Notes: generated by a model from the sequence alone, not told the origin. 64,000 nucleotides of DNA from Nereocystis luetkeana (GCA_031213475.1 JARUPZ010000024.1:7753324-7817323); one strand, 5' to 3'; shown: positions 1-21,472, counted from the stretch's first letter. Made by a program: numbers and translations.

Positions 1-397
1 GTTGGGGGGGGGGGGGGGTACTCGATAGGAGAGATGTACTCGATCTCATGCATGGCCGTAGTCGTATGGGGGGGGGGGGGGGGGGTATGAAGAACCCCTT
101 CCCCCCCTTTAGTATGTCTCTCGCCAGCTCCACGCTCTCATTCAGTGCTGTCCTCTACTACTTCTGTTAAGCCAAGTATCCGTACCGACCCAAGTTGATG
201 CAACACCCCCGATATTTCATGATGCCCCATATCGCCTACGTACGTATAGTCATCGTTTTCTTCCCGAAACAAAATCAGGGTGATAATGTCATACCACCAG
301 TGTTATACCGCTGTAGTGCAGCGGTGGCGGCCAAAAGGCTACGTACGGCAACTTTGGTGTTCCTGTCCATCCCATTTATTATTATTATTATTATTAT

Positions 398-504
398 TTC
401 GGGGGACCATAGTTAATAGGACCTACGGTACGCACCAAAACCTATGTATTTCCCTATTTTTATTAACAATATTTGGTCCTATTTACTATGGTCCCCCGCA
501 AATA
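398..504. mobile_element. TA-target palindromic MITE (M1), copy 1
   Basis: Terminal inverted repeats CGGGGGACCATAG and CTATGGTCCCCCG enclose the family core. The ends have drifted (CGCAAATA on the right). Confidence 0.75.
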
Positions 505-695
505 GGCTTGCCATCCGACCATGTGCAGCATGAGCTGCGACATTGATCAATCAAAACATTCCTGAAGGAAGAAATCTCCGTATACAAAGGGAACCTATAC
601 ACAGAGTCTATATTTCTTCTATGCCTACTTCCCCTTAATATGTGTTATCTATCCCATTTGTTATCCTCGCCCTAACTCTCTCGCTCCTTTCTATT

Positions 696-807
696 CACGG
701 GGGGCCACAGTTAATAGGACCAAATATTGTTAGTAAAAATAGGTAAATATAATACCAGGTAGGTTTTTGTTTGTACCTTAGGTCCTACCCCTGGTATTTA
801 CTATGGC
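696..807. mobile_element. M1 MITE, copy 2, degenerate right end
   Basis: The left end is CGGGGGGCCACAG and the right end is eroded (TTTACTATGGCTCG). The centre carries TACCAGGTA at 753-761. Confidence 0.6.
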
Positions 808-1107
808 TCGTGCCTCGATATATGTTGGGAACTTCCGTTTCAGCGGCTTATTCACAGAGCGAGCGGACCGTGGGCGAAGCTATACCTCGGGAACAATTGC
901 TTGTCTGAGTCACCCAGTCGAGTGTTTTGATTATACTATCCTGTTGAACTTATTCGTAGCCTTGAGCTTTCATGCCCTTCGGGTTATCTCTTCGCGATAT
1001 TCACCGATCTAGAAGTACGATATCTGTTGTGCTGCGCCGACTACGTCGTATACGTTTCAAGCCCAGCTTGGAGCGGGGGTCCAGAGCTACTCGCCCATGC
1101 GGTCTTT

Positions 1108-1203
1108 AACCCCTTTCGAACCGCAGTCCCGTTTTGGGGACAAACTACTTTAAATTTGACTGGTTTGTCCCCAAAACGGGACTGCGGCTCTAAAAGAGTT
1201 AAT
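1108..1203. mobile_element. piggyBac-like MITE (M2), copy 1
   Basis: TTTAACCCC...GAGTTAA flanks the near-perfect palindrome CGCAGTCCCGTTTTGGGG / CCCCAAAACGGGACTGCG. The TTAA ends and CCC start resemble piggyBac termini. Confidence 0.75.
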
Positions 1204-1587
1204 CGCGGCGGCAATGAAAAAAAGGGAGGGTGTAAAAAGCGCTGGTAAACAGGCTTACAGAGTAGCAGAGAGGGAAATTAATTACATTTTTAGTTGATGT
1301 TTGCTTGCTTGCGTGGGCGGTCAGGGCCGACATTACACCGGGAGTGAGCCGACATCAGGCAACCCGTATCGTACGAGGCGGGACCTGTAACCACGAAATA
1401 CCGTAAAGAGCGAACAGCGTTTATTAATAGTAGTTTCGCGCAGCGGTGGTGCGATCGTTTTTTTATAGCGCCCGTTTTCTCTGAAACAGCGGTGTCAATA
1501 CGCACGTAATAAGGGTTTTTAAAAAAAAAAGTCGGAAAAATGTACCAGGGTGCGTATTTTCGGAAGCGCTCCACAGCAGCAGTAGAC

Positions 1588-1650
1588 CTTCCTGTTCGGT
1601 ATTTGCACGACCTTCCAGTTCGGTATTGGCACGATCTTCCTGTTCTTGGA
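1588..1650. repeat. 24-bp tandem repeat, about 2.5 units
   Basis: GACCTTCCTGTTCGGTATTTGCAC is repeated with few changes. It lies in otherwise featureless DNA. Confidence 0.8.
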
Positions 1651-2868
1651 GAAGAGTTGAACGCTGAAAACAGATCGCACACCCACCTCTGAGCGAAGCC
1701 GACACTCCTTACGGTGTCCCACCAAAGTACAAACACACGCGACAACAGCGCTCAGACGTGTACCATGCCTGGTACGAAACATAAAAAAAAACGAATACCG
1801 CGAGCGTCTGTGCTCCCTTTTTTCGCCGGCGATAAAAAATTACCCCCCCCCTCGCAATTCACTACCTTTATTTCGGGGCAGCGGTAGATAGAGAGAGTAC
1901 CCTCCCTACTCTGTTGGGCTAGCTAGGGTCAGAAGTTCGATCCCAGCCTTCTTTTGGGTAGCTTTTTGTTGCGTTTTTTTCCCGTTTAATTATAATAGGG
2001 GTTTTGGCGTTATGTGTTTTATGCTTGGAGGATAACAATGATATGGTACTTTCCTCATCCTGTACGCCGCTCGTGCTGAGTGATCGTGGGGCCCTATATT
2101 GTGTGGTTTTTGTGTGTCCTGATTATACTGCTGATGATGCGATGATCTGCTTGTTTTTCAGGGGATATCGGCGACTGTGTGTGGTGTGTGTGCTAATGCT
2201 GCCGCTGTGATGCCGGTTTTGCGATGCTCGGGTGGTGTTGCGTACGTACGTGCGAGTGCACGTACTGCTGTATTGCGTGGCATTTTTGTTGAGTACGCAG
2301 GGGCTGGCTGGTGACAGAATTCGTACCAGTCCCAGTATAGATTAATGTGGCAGATCCCGGAGTTCCTCGAAAACCAGCCTCAAAATCTACGCTCGCTTGT
2401 GCGTCAAGTGCGTCAAGATCTCCGCCTTCAAAAGTCTTCCTCAGAACTATCACTATTAATAATAGATGACTTTGGTGCCGAACGAAGACCTAAAAAACTC
2501 TTAGGAATCCAGCATGATGCCACCTACCTATCTGTATGGTCTGTAGCTGGACAGCCGCACTCAGCTCCCATGGTCAGCACATACATCGCTGAAGCACCCG
2601 ATTGAGACTGTCACCCAGAGAGGTGAAACATAGGGAGAGACAAGTAAGTGCGTAACTTGAACGGAGAAACAGGGCCGTTGTGGAGGCATACCTCTCTCTC
2701 TTGCCTCCCAACAACACCGTCGCCTCAAACGGGAGACTTCATTTCACACGGTACGGGTGGGAAGGTCTCTCCTCTGATCACAACGCCAAGAACAGTACAT
2801 ACATTACATGTGTCCACCACATCGATCAAGGCCTAAGCTGTGACATCATGGCTGTGTAGTACGAGCCG

Positions 2869-3172
2869 GCGTCCCCGGTGGCTTGGTACGTGGGTGACCC
2901 GCGTGCCTACTAAGATCAATCTCGTGGGTTCAAGCCTCACCCGGTCCGGGTGAGTGCATGCTCGTAGGGACTTTTTCTTGCACAAAGAAATGACCCTAAG
3001 CGGAAAGCGCGAGAGCGTGAGCTAGCTACATTCGATGAAAATCGACGAGTAGTGGGGAATGCTGAACCCTACGCGCGACGAAAAAAAAATAGAGGCATGT
3101 GCCGGGGGGGAGAAGGGACGACACCTGTGACCACGGCTTGTCCCGAAAATCGCTGAGGATAAAACCTCCTAC
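2869..3172 (+). mobile_element. tRNA-derived SINE, family S1, copy 1
   Basis: The head resembles a tRNA: an A-box-like TGGCTTGGTACGTGG and a B-box GGTTCAAGCCT. The body shares long blocks with 27291-27617 (AAGCGCGAGAGCGTGAG, GGGAATGCTGAACCC, TGTGACCACGG). Confidence 0.7.
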
Positions 3173-3289
3173 TATTACGGGGGGCCATAGTTAATAGGAC
3201 CAAATATTGTTAGTAAAAACGGTTTAAATATATACCAGGTAGGTTTTTATGTATACCCTAGGTCCTATTAACTATGGTCCCCCGTAATA
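3173..3289. mobile_element. M1 MITE, copy 3, intact
   Basis: Both TIRs are complete and the copy is flanked by TA. It contains TACCAGGTA (3233-3241) that copies such as 15893-16001 lack. It sits directly after SINE S1 copy 1. Confidence 0.85.
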
Positions 3290-3867
3290 GTTGGGCTGGA
3301 AAGTAAAAGCCATGATAAAAAAACACGCACACAAATAGCTACGCGGAGGGATGCTGAACCGGATGGGTATGCGTATTAGTGAAACATTTCAAGTTATCGT
3401 GCATGGGGCACAGATCAGATCACGATCTATCTACAGCAGATCATCTCGATCCCTAACCTGTCGTTCTAACGTGCTGTGCTTAAGGCACGTATCGTACAAA
3501 ATCAACTCGGAAAACATATACTCGTATGTATGTGCGCAAGACCCGTCCCGTACAGGTCTCCATCCACGGCACACATGGAAACAGCGTAATGAGTGCCCAC
3601 CAACTGTTTGTTGGAGGTAGGAAAAGGTACTCCGTCTCCAAAGGGTTGCGTGGTCTACGATCGGAGGACGTCCGGCGAGCAAACAAATGAGTACCCCTCC
3701 CCCCCCCTCCCCGGTACACACGGTCTACAGTACTTCGAGTAGACAATGTAAATGTGAATCGAGGATATATCTACCCCGAGAAATCTAGATCATCAAATGG
3801 GGGTATGATATTATATTATCTGATGATCGGATCTGATCTGATCTGATCTGATATGTGAGTCCTGCCG

Positions 3868-4150
3868 TCGACGCCACTTGTTAAGATCACGGAGAGCGGG
3901 ACACTTTGTATCCCTGGACAGGTCTGCCTATTAAGCCGGCACTCGTTGGTACTCACGTTGATGTTCGCTTAGAGTTAGAAGAGCCACTTTATTCCTTTCG
4001 TGCACGACGGAGACTGGGGCCACGCTCGTGCCTCTCTGGAAAACCCCTGGTTTTCCACCTAAGATACGCCTTCCAAGCACTACAAATACGATCCCAGTGC
4101 CAGAACCCAGGTAATTACCGGGCTTTCAACCTTATACAAAGCAGTATCAT
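3868..4150 (+). repeat. 285-bp dispersed repeat RC, copy 1
   Basis: CACTTGTTAAGATCACGG to ACAAAGCAGTATCATA matches 10343-10626 throughout. It leads straight into the GATCT satellite. Confidence 0.75.
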
Positions 4151-4830
4151 AACATATGATCGGATCTGGTCTGATGATCTGATCTCGTTCGATCTGTGCG
4201 ATGTGTGAACGATGCCATGCGTTAACCCATTTGGGGCCCCTTTCAAGGGATGGCCTTCTTCATGATCTGGTCTGATGATCTGATCCCATTCGATATGTGC
4301 GATGTGTGAATGATGTCATGCATTAACCCCCTTGGGGCCCCTTTCAAGGGATAGTTTTCTTCATGATCTGGTCTGCTCTGATCTGTGCGCGATATGTGGC
4401 CGGTGCCATGCGTTAACCCCTTCGGGACCCCCTTTCAAGGGATAGCCTTCTTCATGATCTGATCTGATCTGTGCGATATGTGAACGGTGTCATGCGTTAA
4501 CCCGTTCGGGACCCCCTTTAAGGGATCGCCTTCTTCATGATCTGATCTGATCTGATCTGATCCCATTCGATCTGTGCGATGTGTGAACGGTGCCATGCGT
4601 TAACCCCTTTGGGACCCCCTTTAAGGGATAGCCTTCTTCATGATCTGATTTTGATCTGATCTGATCTGATCTGATATGTGCGATATGTGAACGGTGCCAT
4701 GCGTTAACCCCTTTGGGACCCCCTTTAAGGGATAGCCTTCTTCATGATCTGATCTGATCTGATCTGATCTGATCTGTGCGATATGTGAACGGTGCCATGC
4801 ATTAACCCCTTCGGGACCCCCTTTGAGGGT
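4150..4830 (+). repeat. GATCT-based satellite, about 7 units of 84-104 bp
   Basis: Each unit has a GATCT run of variable length, GTGCGATATGTGAACGGTG, then ATGCGTTAACCCCTT, GGGACCCCCTTTAAGGGAT and CTTCTTCATG. The GTTAACCC words fall near 4221, 4323, 4412, 4496, 4600, 4704 and 4801. Unit length varies mostly with the number of GATCT repeats. A single inverted unit lies at about 37065-37130. Confidence 0.85.
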
Positions 4831-6334
4831 ATACCAGGTAGCGACTACTGTGAAACAACCACAACTTTGACGTCCTCGACTGTCTGCGAGCAGCCTCAGC
4901 GCCCGGCAGTACGGGTAGGATCATGTTGCGCCCCTGCGAGACGCACGACTCCTTGCACATCAACCATCGTAACTCGGGACACCAACCATTATATCCTATA
5001 ATTCCACTAATCACGCAGTGGGATTGCTGCGTTCGTCCATTTTTAGCGTCAGATTCCCTCTCTCTCTCTCAAGTCCCAAGAGGACTGAGGACACGCACGT
5101 AGGCGTTCGCAAGAAACGGAACGTCGTCCAACGTCGACGTGATATTTCAACAAACCGGAGGTCTTCTAAATCGATCTGCCGCGCACTGAACAAAGCAGTA
5201 GTAGTACATACATAACTGGTGCCACGATTTAATAAAATAGATGCCGCCATCAAACGGCAAACAGGCGCGTTCAACAACAGCAGCAGCAGCAGCAGCAGTC
5301 TAAGCGCTGATCATGGTTTAGAACACATTTTGCGGAGGGAGCAAAGCACTAATACCGTGGCCCGCACGCTCCAAATATTTACGTACGTACACACTCCCGC
5401 AGAGAGGTCCTTACGCCCGCGCTACATCCTAGTATATATCCCCAGTGCACGGCTGGAGCGCCCTGCAAATCGACACCGACTGCAAACACAATGTGTCCCC
5501 CCACGGTGATCTAAAAGTGCTCTTTCTATGGTCGTACAGCTGGGATGGATTGACCACCCTCTGGCCATGGCCAGCATCGCCGGAGCACCCGAGTGGGATA
5601 GACACGTGGGCTACACTTTTTGAGGGTACATCGTGTACCTCCGGACGTCCCCTGACGACCACAGCTCGACCCCCAACTCCTATCTACAGTAGCACTTGAC
5701 AAGGAACGGCAGAGGAGGAGGAGGAGGAGGAGAAGGAGGAGGGGTAGCGTTCACGAACAGATGGAACCGATGACACCATCAAACAACAGGACGATCGAGC
5801 TCCTCCGCACCCCCCCCCCCCCCCCCCCCCCCCCCGACCGGGGTTCCCTGCTCTACCAACACAAAACCATCCTACGGAAAACAAAAGCATACACGAACTA
5901 ACAAATACGCGGGGTTACCCGCTCCACCGACACACAAACCACCCTACCGAACATAAAGCGCACGCACACCTACTGAACACACTAACAAACACCACCTACG
6001 AACAGCAACTAACCTGCTGCACGGACATACACCATCCCACGGGCGGGGGGGGGGGGGCACCTGCTCTATGAACAAAACCTCGTCCACGGAAACGAGAAAA
6101 ACAAATCCATGCAACACCATAGCGCACATGATATATACCGTGAAGCGCTTTGGTTTTCGCACGAGAAGCACGACCGTTTCTCGGCGCTCGTTTTCTGGCA
6201 AAGAAGGGAGAAAGGGTAACGGTGCCAACGTCGAACGGATACACTTTCGGAAAGTTCTCGACCGAATAATTTCCCGAAAAAAAACGTGTTCGGCACATGG
6301 CAATCTAACCTTCCACGCTTCGCACAGATCACGA

Positions 6335-6402
6335 TCTACATGATCTAGATGATCTAGATGATCTAAATGATCTAGATGATCTAGATGATCTAGATGATCT
6401 AG
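6335..6402. repeat. GATCTAGAT tandem repeat
   Basis: About seven 9-bp units (GATGATCTA) in the 3' flank of the kinase gene, next to repeat RE copy 1. Confidence 0.8.
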
Positions 6403-6409
6403 TTCCTCG

Positions 6410-6596
6410 CCTGCCGTTATGGGAGGTTGTGCAGGATCTGCCTTATAGGGGCAGATCCAACCTAGGGAACATGTGCCAGGTCACAATGCAGATTTTGTAA
6501 CGGGTCCCACCAAGCAATGAGCTGCTGCAGATCATACGAGAGAGAGGGCATATATCAATCTGTCTTCTTCGACAGATCTAGATCATCAAGTCGGAA
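6410..6596 (-). repeat. GATC-rich dispersed repeat RE, copy 1
   Basis: It shares GTTGTGCAGGATCTGC and a fixed order of GATC-rich blocks with the copies at 11690-11910, 43650-43790, 46100-46400, 54240-54430, 55640-55850 and 59140-59345. It lies 145 bp past the kinase stop codon. Confidence 0.6.
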
Positions 6597-6740
6597 TCGA
6601 TGTTCTGTTTGAGGTGTGCGACCTTCCCGTAGCGTGAAGATCGAGCACCAAAAAACAAAATAGAAACCCCTGTGCGAGACTACCAAACGCCTTACGGCAG
6701 GTAGGCAGGTAGTTATAGGTACTGCGATACATCAATCGGG

Positions 6741-15592
<8,852 letters not shown>

Positions 15593-15892
15593 CGTCAGTC
15601 ATAGCTTTTATTTTGCATCCTCCACATTGAAGTATCAATGGTATAGTATACGTACCCGTAATAAGTTTAGACGGCAGCCATCCGCGGTCGCAGAAACGTG
15701 TCCTAAATTGGCATTTACAGGGGTAGGGGATAGGGGAAATAACATATACGGAGTACCTGGTACATTTTATGAGGCTCAGGCTCCTACTACACCGCACTCG
15801 AATATCTCGATGTATAACCCTCTGTCCCGAAACATAATGATCCCTTCTATCGGTTATTAGTATACAAAAGTTCCTGACTTTTCGGAACGGAG

Positions 15893-16001
15893 TATTACGG
15901 GGGACCATAGTTAATAGGACCAAATATTGTTAGTAGAAATTGTTAAATATATAGGTTTTTATGTATACCACAGGTCCTATTAACTATGGTCCCCCGTAAT
16001 A
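15893..16001. mobile_element. M1 MITE, copy 4, intact, without the CCAGG insertion
   Basis: Perfect TIRs are flanked by TA. Its centre reads AAATATATAGGTTTTTATG, the empty form of the site filled in copy 3. It lies 300 bp upstream of the kinase start codon. Confidence 0.85.
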
Positions 16002-16179
16002 GTAGTATATACTATTATTAATAGTACCCGAAAAACTAAAAAACTAAATTGAGAAAAAAATGGACGCTCAACCTCTATCGTAGGTGCTCGTCTGAGCTTT
16101 ATTTTGAAGAATATATATATATATATATATATATACCTGGTACTATTAATAAGTATGGGATCAACGACAGTGGTATAGG

Positions 16180-16288
16180 TATTACGGGGGACCATAGTTA
16201 ATAGGACCTATGGTATACATGAAAAACTATATATTTAACCAATTTTACTAACAATATTTGGTCCTATTAACTATCGTCCCCCGTAATA
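16180..16288. mobile_element. M1 MITE, copy 5, intact
   Basis: Complete TIRs (one mismatch, CTATCGTCC on the right) are flanked by TA. It is in reverse orientation relative to copy 4, 180 bp away. Confidence 0.85.
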
Positions 16289-16565
16289 ATTAGTTCCCCC
16301 AGTGCTCAGTGCCCTTATTTGACCCTTCTACGTAGAACTGTAATGTGCACAGAAACCTGAATATCAGTCTAGTTCCAAGTAATTTGTCCGCAGAGAGGGA
16401 GTGCAGACCCACCAAGAGGTTATACTATTAATATAACCCTTCTACTAAAGTACTGCACTTTTTCTTCTCTTTTTCTTCTTGTTGCTCCTTCCCATTTATC
16501 ATGTCCGCCCTTCTTTTCTCTCTCCCTCCTTAGTACTAATAGAAACTATCATCCGGGGTCACCTG

Positions 16566-16679
16566 TCACGGGGGACCATAGTAAATAGGACCTGCGGTAA
16601 CACAAAAACCTACCTGGTATATATTTACCTATTTTTACCAACAAATATATGGTCCTATTTACTATGGTCCCCCGCAATA
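16566..16679. mobile_element. M1 MITE, copy 6
   Basis: Its ends are eroded outside CGGGGG. In reverse orientation it carries the central word as TACCTGGTA (16611-16619), at the same internal site as copies 2 and 3. Confidence 0.75.
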
Positions 16680-17476
16680 GCAGGCTCTCCTCTCCCCCCC
16701 CCCCCCCCCCCCCCCCAATACGGCTCGCGCCGTCATTTTTATCCTGGACAAGACTTCAGCGCTTTTCCCCCCCTCGTCCACTCGCGTCTATTAGCGCAAA
16801 TACATTTCTTGCTCCAATTACAACTAAGTTTCCCCCAAAAACGGGAGTGGGCAGTTCAACTAATAAAGGGGTTAAGGACGCCGCCGGTCAGGTGAAAAAA
16901 ACATACTCGGACCAAAAACAGCTACGGCAGCACCCCTATATGGTGTGAGAGCGCGCGTTCAGGCCAACAACAACAAAAAGCCGTGGCTCCTGACGCCTTT
17001 CGTCACGAGAGTCACGTGTCGCGCATGGCCAAAATCGGATACTAGAAAAATACAGGGGTAAACTGTATATATGTTCGGCAAAACGGTCGTAAAGTGCTCG
17101 CGCGGGCACTAGACCGACGAAAACGCAAATCAGATACCAGATACCTCGTACCGGTGGTACATGAGTGTCAAGAGGCTCGTAGCTCGAGCCTCTGCGGCTG
17201 GGCCTACTGCTGCAAAGCTGGGCATGGCGCTAAAATATACCAGGTACTACAAAACACACACAAATAATACGACTATTAAACAATACGAGTATGTTGAGAC
17301 ATTGTACACTGGGATTGAGGCCCTATTCGCCCATGGACGCATCACAATCACGTACCGGTACCAGGTATGCAACAGGAATGCTCGAGTATTTTTCAAATCC
17401 CCCGGCGATTGGTCGTCGCTGTCCTTCGTCGTTCGCATCATGAACTGTGGCTTTCCTCGGCAGAAATGCTAACGCT

Positions 17477-18256
17477 TAGGCCGTTTCCTATGCGGTTCGA
17501 TTTTTGAGCTTCAGATTTTGCCCCGATTGCACTTTCAGATGTGGAGTTGGCCAATCGAGCAGTCTTCCTACGCGGAAAAATCAGATTTATTGTGTGTGTA
17601 GAGACTCGAGCAAGCGCCGAGTCCAACTGCTATTTTGGTGGTTTGGCGCCGCGATGAGACGCGCTGGGTGCGCTGCCCTGCGCGTAGGACCCAAGCGTGC
17701 GAGCCAAGGCGGACTACCTCTGGTCTGGCGGCAAAGAGACGTGGCGAGTGCGCTAGAGCCAACCTGTCTTGGTATTTTGTGTTCCATTTTGTGACTGTCT
17801 GCTGCTGCTGTACAGCAGTGTAGTCTACGAGTGCTCGTACGTATCCACGGAGAGGTGCGTGCCGAGTGCGCTTCTCTTGGTCTCTAGGCTCGCCAGGCGA
17901 CTGTAGTCTGGCCACGGAGGGACGCCCCGCCCGCCGCCCGAGCGTCGGGCGCGAAGCAACGTCGCTATACCGCTCTGTCACCATCCAACTCATCGGTCGT
18001 TCTGCTGCTGCTGTTTGCTGTCATGGATAACATCTTGAATTTAGAGAACGTGTCATTTTTCGATTTGAAAATCTGATGACCCAGGTCGTCGGATTTTGGG
18101 CCACAATCCGACGACTTGGGTCATCGGATTCTCAAAATCGATTTTTTTCCGGTCGGATTTTGCATATTTGGACTGCATAAGCAGGGTCATTCGTTTTTGA
18201 GATCGAAAGACACAAATCTGAAGCTCGAAATCGAACCGCAAAGGGAACAGCCTTAA
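17477..18256. mobile_element. Harbinger-like non-autonomous TIR element
   Basis: TIRs of about 45 bp (left GGCCGTTTCCTATGCGGTTC, right complement GGCTGTTCCCTTTGCGGTTC) are flanked by TTA on both sides, the target duplication usual for PIF/Harbinger. An inner palindrome (18066-18132, TGATGACCCAGGTCGTCGGA with its complement) can form a long hairpin. The open frames inside do not resemble a transposase. Confidence 0.7.
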
Positions 18257-18362
18257 CCCTTGCAGTTAGTACTGCAGTCCCGTTCGAGGGGCAAACCTCT
18301 CAAATTCCACGTGATTTGTCCCCAGAACGGGACCGCAGCACTATTAATAACTAAAAGGGTTA
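18253..18362. mobile_element. M2 MITE, copy 2
   Basis: It abuts the right end of the Harbinger-like element. The right arm has an extra 10 bp containing TATTAATA (CACTATTAATAACTAAAAGGG) compared with the family form CCTAAAAGGG. Confidence 0.7.
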
Positions 18363-18626
18363 TAAACCCTCTTGGGACACTTCAGAGGGAGAAGTTGACG
18401 ATAAAGAGAAACCGCGAAAAATGATCAATCTCGAAAACAAAATGGTGTCTTGACTGAGTTACAAACGCGAGGTGTCGTCCGCGACAGGATACGGACACCC
18501 CGGCGCAACACAATCTCACGTGCCCGTAATATACGGCAGGGCGCTGACGCTACTCTTGGGCGGTACCAGGTATATTTTTCTAGGTCATATATTTGGTCGC
18601 TCTCTCGGGATCCCAGAGAAGTCAAA

Positions 18627-18720
18627 ACCTTTTAGAGCGGTAGTCCCTTTTGGGGGACAAAGTACTTAAAATTTGAGTGGTTTGTCCCAAAAAAGGGACA
18701 GCAGTCTTGGAGGGGTTAGC
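18627..18720. mobile_element. M2 MITE, copy 3
   Basis: The palindrome has arms CCTTTTAGAGCGGTAGTCCC and GGGACAGCAGTCTTGGAGG. The left TTAA is lost. Confidence 0.65.
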
Positions 18721-19155
18721 GTCGGGCCGCCTCGTCATCTGGGCGACTGCCTTTATGTTTGGCTTTACGTTCGCGACAAAATCATGATCTTCGCAAAAAT
18801 CCGTCAATGATTTCATCCGCACAAACATGGGTATAGTAGAGCGTGCGCCGACCGAGGTATAGACACTAGCATACCTCTGTCCCAGGTGGCCGCGACGACT
18901 ATAGTAGCCAGAACAACAATATATATTTTGGGGTAGGTGGCCGCTACGGCTAGCCCAAGCAGGCTGGGTTTTAGCGCCAGAAGCTGGCAGCAGGCGGCAT
19001 GCACACCACGACCAGCCCGCAGCAGGTGGACTACAGCCGGGTGATGTACGCACGGTACGTACGACATTTACTGGGACAACGCAAGACGCATGAGAAGAAA
19101 AAAACACGGGGGAAAGCGGAAAGGTCCTGCTCTGCCCTGCTCTGCGCGCCCGCTA

Positions 19156-19164
19156 CTGTTGCTG

Positions 19165-19199
<35 letters not shown>

Positions 19200-19202
19200 A
19201 GC
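19156..19202. repeat. (CTG)n tract
   Basis: Short CTG/GCT run in intergenic DNA; a similar run is at 20041-20070. Confidence 0.85.
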
Positions 19203-20324
19203 ACCAGCAGGCAACGGCGTGCGTGTTTGACACACCCATCTGCGCTGTACTGCTGTGGCCGGTCGCGTTCATCGGAGCCTGCGGGCCGCAATCCGCCATA
19301 TTACCTCTCTTTTCTGGTGCTCTATGTGTGACAGGCCCACTCATACCCTGGACGGAAATGTAAGGACCGTGTGGATTGAATATGAGTGCCTTAACTGCCC
19401 TTATATCCCCGACGTTTTGTGTTCCTTGCCCGAAGCACGCCCCAGGAATCTAGACATCAGACAACATGCGAAGAACACACACAACGTTGCAACCCCCACC
19501 AAGCAGCACAAGCGGCAGCGGGCTACACCACGCGCGTGTCGCAGGTCCCATCATCGGTTATCACCACCTCTCTCTCTCTGCCTCTTCTGCTATGCTGTTG
19601 TGCATGTGTCTGCGGTATCACGCACGCCGCGAAAAAAAAAACAATTTGAGTCTTCGGAATATGGTTAAATAAATGGCCACGATGCTCGATTTTTAACTTG
19701 AAGGCGCGACTTCGATCCTCGCAGAGAGTACGCATGTCTATTTTTTTCTACCTGGTACTTATTTTTTCACAGCTTTTTTTTTTCGCATATCATGTGCGTA
19801 AACCCAGACATCACAGACAGCAAACAGGCGCCTGCTACGACCAGCTGGCTACAACGCTGTGCACGCCTGCCGCCCGCCAGTGGTGCAGGAAGCAACATCA
19901 CGCGTGTGCGGTAGCTTGCCCGCGCTGTATCGCTGTGGCTTTCTATTAATATAGTGGCTTTTTTATCGGGCCCTGCGATCTGTAGAGCTGGGCGTCTCTG
20001 CTGTTGTGTGATACCTGCATGCCGCAACAGGAACAACAACACTGCTGCTGCTGCTGCTGCTGCTGCTGCAGTGCGATTATCGTGGGCAGCGGAGTGTGGT
20101 GTGGAGTTCCAGCCCCTCCTTAGGGGCATCCTTTTCTATTTCTGTAAATATTATCCCACTATTAATAGTGTACTGCTCTCTTCCGTGTGTCACGCGTGTG
20201 TGTGCGGCGTGTGCCGTGTGTCACGCGTGGAGTGCTTTCAAAGTTTTTTTTTGGTCGGCAGTCCTCGGTTTTAGCGGGAGAGGCCTTCTTCGCCGTGAGC
20301 GCCACTACAAATAAATACATGCAT

Positions 20325-20523
20325 TAACCCTTCAACCCCTTTAGAACTACATTCCCGTTTTGGGGACAAACCATTCAAATTCCAAGTAGTTTGCCCCCAA
20401 TTGTCCCCAAAAGGAGACTGCAGTCCTAAAAGGGTTAAGAACCGCAGTCCCGTTTAGGCGACAAAACAGCCTAACTCCAAGTGATTCGTCCCCAAAATGG
20501 GACTGCAGTCCTAAAAGGGTTAA
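20325..20523. mobile_element. M2 MITE pair in tandem, copies 4 and 5
   Basis: Two copies (about 20325-20436 and 20437-20523) share GGTTAA at their junction. Both end CTGCAGTCCTAAAAGGGTTAA. Confidence 0.75.
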
Positions 20524-20591
20524 CGCACCGACCGATGTGATATCATACCAGTACAACGTTGGGCAGAATCAATCAAACAACAAAATTTATT

Positions 20592-20826
20592 AAAACGATT
20601 CAGTGTGTGTGTTCTTGACATTAAACCGTTCTTTCTACCCGTCGACATCCAGCACAACCAGTGTCCGTGCCGATTCTTCAATCCTAGAAGAGATACAAGT
20701 TATGTGGTCACAAAGCTACGCCACAGAGATACTACGTTGCCACGTGTGCAGTATGCACTGCAGTGGGCAATGCAAAGCCATGTCATCATACTAGATACGA
20801 CAGGCACGACATACGCAATCTATGAA
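20592..20826 (+). repeat. 230-bp dispersed repeat RA, copy 1
   Basis: The block TCTACCCGTCGACATCCAGC to ACATACGCAATCTATGAAAT is shared, at high identity, with 50062-50306 and, inverted, with 61911-62133. No coding function is seen. Confidence 0.8.
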
Positions 20827-21472
20827 ATAGTGAAACGAAAAGAAACAATCAAAGAGAAAACAAAAACAAGGTAGACAAATCGAAAGAAAAAAAGAAAAAC
20901 ATGAAAGCAAAATCTAGGAGAAACAATCTGTCGTGCCCCCCCCCCGCAGGCGAGGTGGCCAACACTTGAAAAAGAACGAGCTGGAAAAAAGAAAGAAAAA
21001 AAAATAAGAAAAAACACCACTGCTTGTAAACAGAGTAAGACAAAGAACCAAGGAAAAAAGTAAGAAGGAAAAATAACAAAGGGGAAATAACAGGCAGACC
21101 AAAGCCCAAAGCACCTTCCAGGTGGCGGCAGCAGTTTGTGGTACGAGTAGTATAGCCAGGTTCTCCCTGCTAATCCGCCTGGTACCTTGCTACCCAGACT
21201 GCCGTCTCCGCCCTGCGTTCGTCAACTATGCCCAGCCCCTTGGCATCAGACAATACGAAACGAGCAGAGCAGGTTCGTCATCCAACCACGCCACACGGCT
21301 CCTTCAGTACGGCTTATCAATCAGAAAAGGAAGAGAAAAAAATAAAATAAAAATCACGGAGAGTCAGCGCAAGAAAGAAAAAAAACAAAACAAAAAGAGA
21401 AGACAAGGGAAGACCACGTTCGAACCAGCTGCACCAGTTGGTAGCACTAGTAGTATGGTCATGTTCTACTTC

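Larger units (their letters stand above)
1..6740. other. Gene-free 3' flank of the kinase gene
   Basis: Besides the repeats listed (M1 copies 1-3, M2 copy 1, SINE S1, RC, GATCT satellite, G/C runs) no coding signal is seen. Open frames such as 2345-2605 lack family features. The piece 4840-5090 resembles 14216-14420 weakly and may be another old repeat. Confidence 0.6.

Noticed and set aside
2345..2605. Open frame that looks protein-like at its start
   Set aside because: No family resemblance, no splice context, and the opposite strand is equally open.
4150..4830. CRISPR-like array
   Set aside because: Units are contiguous, diverged and have no unique spacers; this is a satellite in a eukaryotic genome.
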